In this document: positions 58,269 through 64,000 of the stretch, piece after piece
Layout: every line of letters starts with the position of its first letter
Numbering within the stretch: the first letter of the stretch is position 1
The notes under the pieces: generated by a model
What the model saw: the letters and a program-made list of their open reading frames with translations, nothing else
Told to the model about the DNA's origin: nothing
The model's database searches: none
Assembly (NCBI RefSeq): GCF_019703515.2
Contig: NC_059382.1
Location: 11,108,001-11,172,000, forward strand
Reading direction: 5' to 3'
DNA: 64,000 nucleotides
Source: Myxocyprinus asiaticus
Lineage: Eukaryota; Chordata; Actinopteri; Cypriniformes; Catostomidae
Position numbers and translations under genes: made by a program

Positions 58269-58798
58269 ATGCAAGTGAATGGTGACCAGAACTCAGAAGA
58301 ACATGAAGGCAGCATAAAAGTAATCCATAAAACTCCAGTTGTTAATCCAATCTTCTGAAGCGATATGATAGGTGTGAGTGAGAAACAGATAAATATTTAG
58401 GACCTTTTTACTATAAATCTTTGGCCCCAACCAGTAGGTGGCTGAATGTGAAAGTGAAAGTCACTTTCACACCAGATTATTAAAGTGAAAGTGTATATTT
58501 ACAGTAAAAAAATATTTAAATATTGATCTGTTTCACCCACACTTATCATATCACTTTAGAAAATATGGATTTAACAAGTGGAGTCTAATGGATTACTTTA
58601 ATGCTTCCTTTATGCCGTTTTTGGATCTCCTGAGTTTTGGTCACCTTTCACTTCCATTGTATGGACCAAAAGAGCTGAGATATTCTTCTAAAAATCTTTA
58701 TTTATGTTCAGAAGAAGAAAGAAAGTCATAAACATCTGGGATGGCATGAGGGTGAGTAAATGATGAGAACATTTTAATTTTGGGAACTATCCCTTTAA
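58269..58798. repeat. Foldback MITE, right part (split)
   Basis: Resumes with 'atgcaagtgaatggtgacca' and ends 'gggaactatccctttaa'. Confidence 0.75.
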
Positions 58799-59339
58799 GG
58801 CTGATAAAAAATAATTTATCTCATTATGTATTGTATTGGTGGAGCCTTGTGTGACTTAATGGAGAAAGGCTTCATGCTAAAAGTTATAAGGACTTACAGC
58901 CTAGTCTAACTACTAATGATGTTCAACAGTCTGAGTGTGATTAAATAAATTAAATTTTTGCTTTACCTTGTTTAATCACCATTCAAAGTGAGGTTCTGGC
59001 ATTGTTCTGATTTTTCCACTCTTTGATCTCCTTTGTAATGACAGGTTGCCGATTTGCTCAAAGAGCCAAGGATAATTGGCTCTGGTGTTTAGTCACACCC
59101 TGGATAATTAAAATTTCCATAATGAACATTAACCTGTATATCAAAAAAATTGAAAAAATAATTGAAAACATGCATTAATTATCTTGAACTAGAATTTTAT
59201 TTCATTAAACATTTTGAATGTTCTTGGCTGATAGGATGAATAAAAAATTATGATTTAAAATAAATTTTATGTAATTTATTAAGCGAAATTTACTAAATGG
59301 GGCCGGGTTGGTCAGTTGCTTGGGGCCTCAGAAATCGTA
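58799..59339. other. Intergenic AT-rich DNA
   Basis: No feature recognised. Confidence 0.45.
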
Positions 59340-60090
59340 AACTCAACCCTGAATGGAAGTGAATTGGTGCCAAAAATTTTAAGCCAAAATCCACATAAAG
59401 GGAGCATAACAGTAATCCATATGACTCCAGTGGTTCACAGTGGACACAATATGATAGGTGTGAGTGAGAAACAGATTAATATTTAAGTCATTTTTATCAT
59501 ATATTCTCCTCTCTGCCCAGTAGGGGGCGATATGCCTTAAAACTGTGAATGACCAAAAACGTGTGAAAGTGAAACTGAGTCCGTTTTCCAAATGGCAGAT
59601 TTGCACCCTTGAAGGGCAGTGCGGGAAGGGGATGCCACTCGATGGGTCGTTCCAAACAAAAGTAAGAGAATTCTTTTTTTAATGAAGAGCCCTTTTGCAA
59701 GACTATTAGTGAAGGGTACATTCATACAGTACCTTCATGCTCCCTTCATAGTGCCCACATCAAGAGATCTGTCCTTCGAAGTGAGTAGGGCAAAGGGGTG
59801 ATCACTTTCAATTGGAATTTGCCCTCAAGTGGAGATTAACTGAGCAGGGAGGATCATTTATAGTAAAAAAGGGACTTAAATATTGATCTGTTTCTCACCC
59901 ACACCTATTATATCACTTCAGAAGACATTGATTTAACCACTGGAGTCGTCTGCAGTACTTTTATGTTGCCCTTATGTGGATTTGGAGCTTCAAAATTTTG
60001 GCACCCATTCACTTGCATTGTATGGACCTACAGAGCTGCGAAATTATTCTAAAAATCCTCATTTGCGTTCAGCAGATGAAAGAAAGTAAT
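59340..60090. repeat. Foldback MITE, worn copy lacking its ends
   Basis: Contains the inner arms 'aagtaatccatatgactcca' type, 'taggtgtgagtgagaaacag' and 'tgtttctcacccacacctat', but no outer 'gttcaccc' ends. An extra segment at about 59520-59860 replaces the usual centre. Confidence 0.62.
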
Positions 60091-60094
60091 ACGG

Positions 60095-60260
60095 TGGCCC
60101 AGAAGTGCACAACACAATGAAATTTAAAAGGCAAACAAAAGTTCACAACACAAATAAATTAAGCCACAACTCAAATAAATTAAACCATAACACAACAAAA
60201 TTAAACTACTACACAAATAAATTAAGCTACAACACAAAGATTAAGAAAGGAATAATGAAT
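60095..60260. repeat. Minisatellite arm, complementary orientation
   Basis: Units such as 'cacaacacaaataaattaag' repeat about seven times. They are the reverse complement of the longer array at 60575-61105. Confidence 0.8.
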
Positions 60261-60574
60261 CGGGTGTTTTTTGTTTGTTTGTTTGTTTGTTTGTTTTTTT
60301 GACAGTTTTGTTATGTTGCTTGGAGGTAACACCATACCATACAGACTAACAGTACAATACTCAGCTTCTCATGCACAAATGTCTTTGCCTAAATGTATTT
60401 AGTTACATTAAAATCATAACATAATCAAAACATAATCTACTTTACTCACACTGGAAATGTTTATTGTGTCCTGTCCTCCTCATATAAGCATGTAATACTG
60501 GCAAAAAAGTTTTTAAAATCTAAACATTATTCACCAGGACGAAGTTGCCCCCTAGTGGCCGGGAGCATTTCTGT

Positions 60575-61105
60575 TATGTAGTGGCTCAATTTATTGTGAT
60601 GTAGCTTAATCTCATTGTGTTGTGGCTTAATTTATTTGTGTTGTGGCTTAATTTCATTGTGTTGTGTCTTAATTATTTTTGTGTTGTGGTTTAGTTGATT
60701 TGTGTTGTGGTTTAATTTATTTGTATTGTGGTTTATTTGATTTGTGTTGTGGCTTAATTTATTTGTGTTGTGGCTTAATTTAACTGTATTATGGCTTAAT
60801 TTATTTGTGTTGTGGCTTAATTTATTTGTGTTGTGGCTGAATTTAATTGTGTTGTGGCTTAATTTAATTGTGGCTTAATTTGTGTTGTGGCTTAATTTAT
60901 TTGTGTTGTGGCTGAATTTAATTGTGTTGTGGCTTAATTTAATTGTGGCTTAATTTAATTGTGTTGTGGCTTAATTTATTTGTGTTGTGGCTTAATTTAT
61001 ATGTATTGTGTCTTAATTTATGTGGCTGGATTTAATTGTGTTGTGACTGAATTTAATTGTGTTGTGGCATAATTTAATTGTGTTGTGGCTTAATTTATGC
61101 CACAC
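60575..61105. repeat. 19-20-bp minisatellite array
   Basis: About 25 copies of 'gtgttgtggcttaatttatt' with variants (aatttaatt, tgtggctgaattt). Units vary by single bases or by partial loss. With 60095-60260 it can form a long hairpin. Confidence 0.88.
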
Positions 61106-61671
61106 TTGCACACGCAGAAAAAAACTGCCTTCATATGACTTTTTAAGGAGATGACACATGTAGCTCTTTAGCAATTACATCACCAGGTGCTGGATACCTT
61201 AATAATTTGCTAAATTCACCATTTGGAAGAAACAACCTACAAAGTACAAGAAGAGGTGAATAAAAAAAAAAAAAAAACAAGGAAGCTAATTTGGCAGAAT
61301 CTTGTCTGTGATGCATGTGCAGCAATTTCATTTTTTCATTTCATTTATTTATTTATTTATTTTTTTGGCAAGGAATTTTTTTTTATTGAACTGCATATTA
61401 AACTGTCCTTTTAATTTCCATTTATAATTGAATTATCATAATGAATCATGGCAGTGTAGGACAGAACTATTCCCACACACTGGTATAGCTTGTAAACTTC
61501 CTTATATTTATTTAGGAACACTTTTTAAGTAAATAATTACATAATTTTCTTTGTTTGGGAGGGCAATTTGATGATAACCACATGGAAAAGGCGGCACCTA
61601 GAATAAAAGGGCTATTCTGTGAAAATTCACATTTAAGTTACTTTCCCTGTCTTGCGAGAGAGTGGATATAG
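61106..61671. other. Intergenic DNA
   Basis: Poly(A) at 61261-61276 and an ATTT run at 61344-61362. No gene seen. Confidence 0.45.
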
Positions 61672-62072
61672 AGTTGGGGTACTCGAGTTCGGACTTGGAC
61701 TCGAGGACATTTAAACTAATATGACGGATGAAAAAGACCATGATGAAAATTGTACAACTCAGTCCGTCACATATTTGTAGCACAACCTCTGTGTGTTACC
61801 TGTAAAGCTGACACTTGCGTTTCAATGGCATAAAAGTCAGAAAATACAATGAAGAACACAAGTGAGGGGAGAAGTCTCTATTCACCTATTATCCATATTA
61901 AATATAATGTGAAAAGAAACGTCAGCCCATGGTTAGTTTGCCAAAAATGTGACGAATGAAACGGAATGCAGGTGTCTCGACGTGCGTTTTTGAGACCTGA
62001 AGTCGGACTCAATTCGGACTCAATTGTTTAAAGACTCGGACTTGACTAAGGTGGACTCAAACCCAACACTAA
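61672..62072. repeat. MITE of the 'ggactcgag' family
   Basis: Starts 'agttggggtactcgagttcg' and ends 'ggactcaaacccaacact', inverse-related ends with repeated 'cggacttgga' and 'actcggactt' words near them. About 400 bp, no coding. A short related piece is at about 43060-43090. Confidence 0.68.
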
Positions 62073-63613
62073 GTGGATGGATTAAGTTGTCTTCCGAGTC
62101 ACAAGTCTAGTAGAGTAGCTGGAATATCCGAATGTTTAACATCCTCTCTCTCCTCCGAGAGAGCAGCACTTTTCTCTGAAGAGAGAACAAAACATTCATT
62201 CTCGTGTTTGCTCTCCTTCTCCATGTCACAAAGGGACTGGAAGCCTTCCGTGTGCACTCCATCAATCTAACTCTCTCGTACTAAACCAAGGCTCTCATCT
62301 ACTTCGAGACCTGGAGTCCCATGGAGATATAGAACTAAAGAAAATAACCCAGACTTGCACTAGCAAGGTTAGATCAACACAGTATCTGCTCAAGAATAAC
62401 AATATGACAACAAAATAACTTATTATTCAGAGAATTCAGAGCTTAAGTGTCTGGAAACAAAGCTTCAAATATTCTCTAAAATAATTTAAATGTACAAAAT
62501 TATACCAGACTGATCTCACTGTAAAGTGAGAAACAATAGGTTGACTTTTCTTTAGCAAAAATCGGTTTGTGCTTACCAGAATGAAAAACACTGTCCCCAG
62601 TGGCCAAAGCAGTAAGTGTTGTTGGGGGTATACACACCAGTGAGCTCCATTTGTTGAATGTAATGTCCACGGAGGTGTGCCAAAAGCAAGTTGTAAAGTG
62701 AGCTGTACAGGCCACGATTATGAAATGTATAAATTGTGTTTAAAATTATGTAAAAATTATGTAAAAAGCAGGTAAATTCCTTGAAGCTATTTGAAAAGAA
62801 TTTTTTTAGATATATATACACAAGGTGACAAATGTAGCCTTTGTGACACAACACCGCTACTCGTTGCAAAATGTAGCTCTTTAATAGAAAGGCAAAACTA
62901 TTGTGAAAATAGCTTAGCTACATGTCTCGCTACTGAAAATTTAGTTAAGTTAGTGGCGCTACTTTCAGTTAACTTATCTCTAACATGGGACTCATATCAG
63001 TCTTAAAGAAAAAAAATGCTTTTTTCTACATATGGTGCTCATAAATGTAGGCTATGTCACAATGTTAAAATCATATGACCAGCCAAATATTACTCACTTT
63101 ATCACAATAATCCCTTGTAATTGGACACTTTCACTCACTGAATAAATTTTGCTAACTGTGAACATTTTACAATGTCTTTTGTGTAACCGAGAACTATTTG
63201 TGTGTGTGTGTGTGTGTGATGATGCATGTACACCACTAGATATAAGCGAACATAAAAAAAATTATGAAGTACGTCTACCTCCTCCTATATATGGTTGATG
63301 AATATTCAAGGATGGGAAATGGTCCATTGGGCGCACTCATGAGTACATCCAGGTAAGCATAGAACTGTGGAGTTTATTATTCTTCCCAAGATATAGTTTT
63401 TGTGTTATGCCACAGTTGTGATATATGTGGAAGGTAGACACTTCATCAACCAAACGTTTTTACAATTCATCATTGAGCACTTGAATTGAACCCATAGTCT
63501 TTATGAAAGGAAACACATTTGAAAATGTGAGAAACACACATTATGTGAGGTCATGACACCACCACTGAAATGCTCAGAGTTATGGATCATTTAGCAGATG
63601 TGTTTTAACAAAA
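62073..63613. other. Intergenic DNA with a small repeat fragment
   Basis: 62850-62985 ('cgctactcgttgcaaaatgt' to 'agttagtggcgctactttca') looks like a fragment of a fish MITE. (GT)n at 63199-63218. No gene recognised. Confidence 0.45.
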
Positions 63614-63830
63614 GTGACATGTGGTACGATTACTACAGGGACTGTCATCTTACAGCAGCCTGGGGTTAAGTGCCTTGCCAAAGGGTACAGTAACTTTCCA
63701 GTTCATGGATCACCCCTTCTGGAGGTTGTTCCTTATTTGACTTTCGGGTTTGCAGCCCAGATCTTTTATACACTAAGCAACCACCCCTTTAGAGCAACAC
63801 AAGTTTTAATGCCCAGTCATTACTAAGGTT
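63614..63830. repeat. Probable retroelement-derived fragment
   Basis: 'ggggttaagtgccttgccaa' followed by 'tttgcagcccagatc' and 'aagcaaccacccctt' resembles a worn fish SINE/LINE tail. Assigned by general likeness only. Confidence 0.4.
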
Positions 63831-63937
63831 GTCTGAAAATAAACATGGTTAGGCAGTAGCAAACATTGCAGCTCTTTGTATGAGAGTTCTGGTAATGTTG
63901 TCATAGTTAGTGCTTTCTATTTTTCCTAGCAATGTTA

Positions 63938-64000
63938 AATGAATAGTTTGGCCCAAAATGAAAATACTTTCATCAGCTACACCTTCATGTAGTTCCAAAC
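63938..64000. repeat. Start of another foldback MITE, cut by window end
   Basis: 'gaatagtttggcccaaaatg' followed by 'catcagctacaccttcatgt' resembles the left end of the family, with some changes. Confidence 0.55.

Noticed and set aside
60575..61105. Regularly repeated 19-20-bp units considered as a CRISPR-like array
   Set aside because: There are no unique spacers: the units are contiguous variants. This is a eukaryotic minisatellite.

Overview
The window looks like nuclear DNA of a cyprinid-type teleost. It is AT-rich and has vertebrate-style split genes with GT-AG introns. Most of the rest is dispersed repeats typical of carp-like fish: foldback elements beginning with a 'gatagttcaccc' motif, Tc1/mariner copies, a DIRS retrotransposon, hAT-type elements with 8-bp target duplications, an L1-like LINE and tRNA-derived SINEs. 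The species assignment is inferred from repeat content. No prokaryotic or organellar features were seen.

Only two host genes can be supported, both on the minus strand. The first is an arfaptin gene, best assigned to arfip2. Seven constitutive coding exons and two in-frame candidate cassette exons run from the start codon at 28903 to the stop at 11716. The constitutive exons total 344 codons including the stop (343 aa). A likely promoter and non-coding first exon lie around 29643-29835. The second is one 5' coding exon (7577-7924) of an FH2-domain protein of the FHDC1 (inverted formin) type, starting about 3.8 kb downstream. Its remaining exons would lie beyond position 1. This order matches the ARFIP1-FHDC1 neighbourhood of mammals, although the arfaptin here resembles ARFIP2.

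Region by region: 1-6398 is a foldback MITE split by a 5.6-kb DIRS element with degenerate gag, RT/RNase H and tyrosine recombinase genes. Its inverted terminal repeats and internal complementary region are still readable. 6399-11700 holds the formin exon and repeat-derived non-coding DNA. 11716-28903 is arfip2. Its 8.6-kb intron (12580-21215) consists mostly of two Tc1-like copies in inverted orientation, with a foldback element between them. One copy contains a hAT MITE and an apparently intact Tc1 transposon (337-aa transposase). Other introns carry foldback MITEs, a solo LTR and a miniature LTR retrotransposon with both LTRs. 29850-64000 has no recognisable host gene. It holds a LINE 3' end, a decayed L1-like element, SINEs, several MITEs, a hAT-like element, a 19-20-bp minisatellite and low-complexity DNA.

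No new multi-gene system was found. The items most worth checking are the exact DIRS terminal geometry, the intact Tc1 transposase, the large inverted Tc1 pair, the two arfip2 cassette exons, and the arfip2-fhdc linkage.
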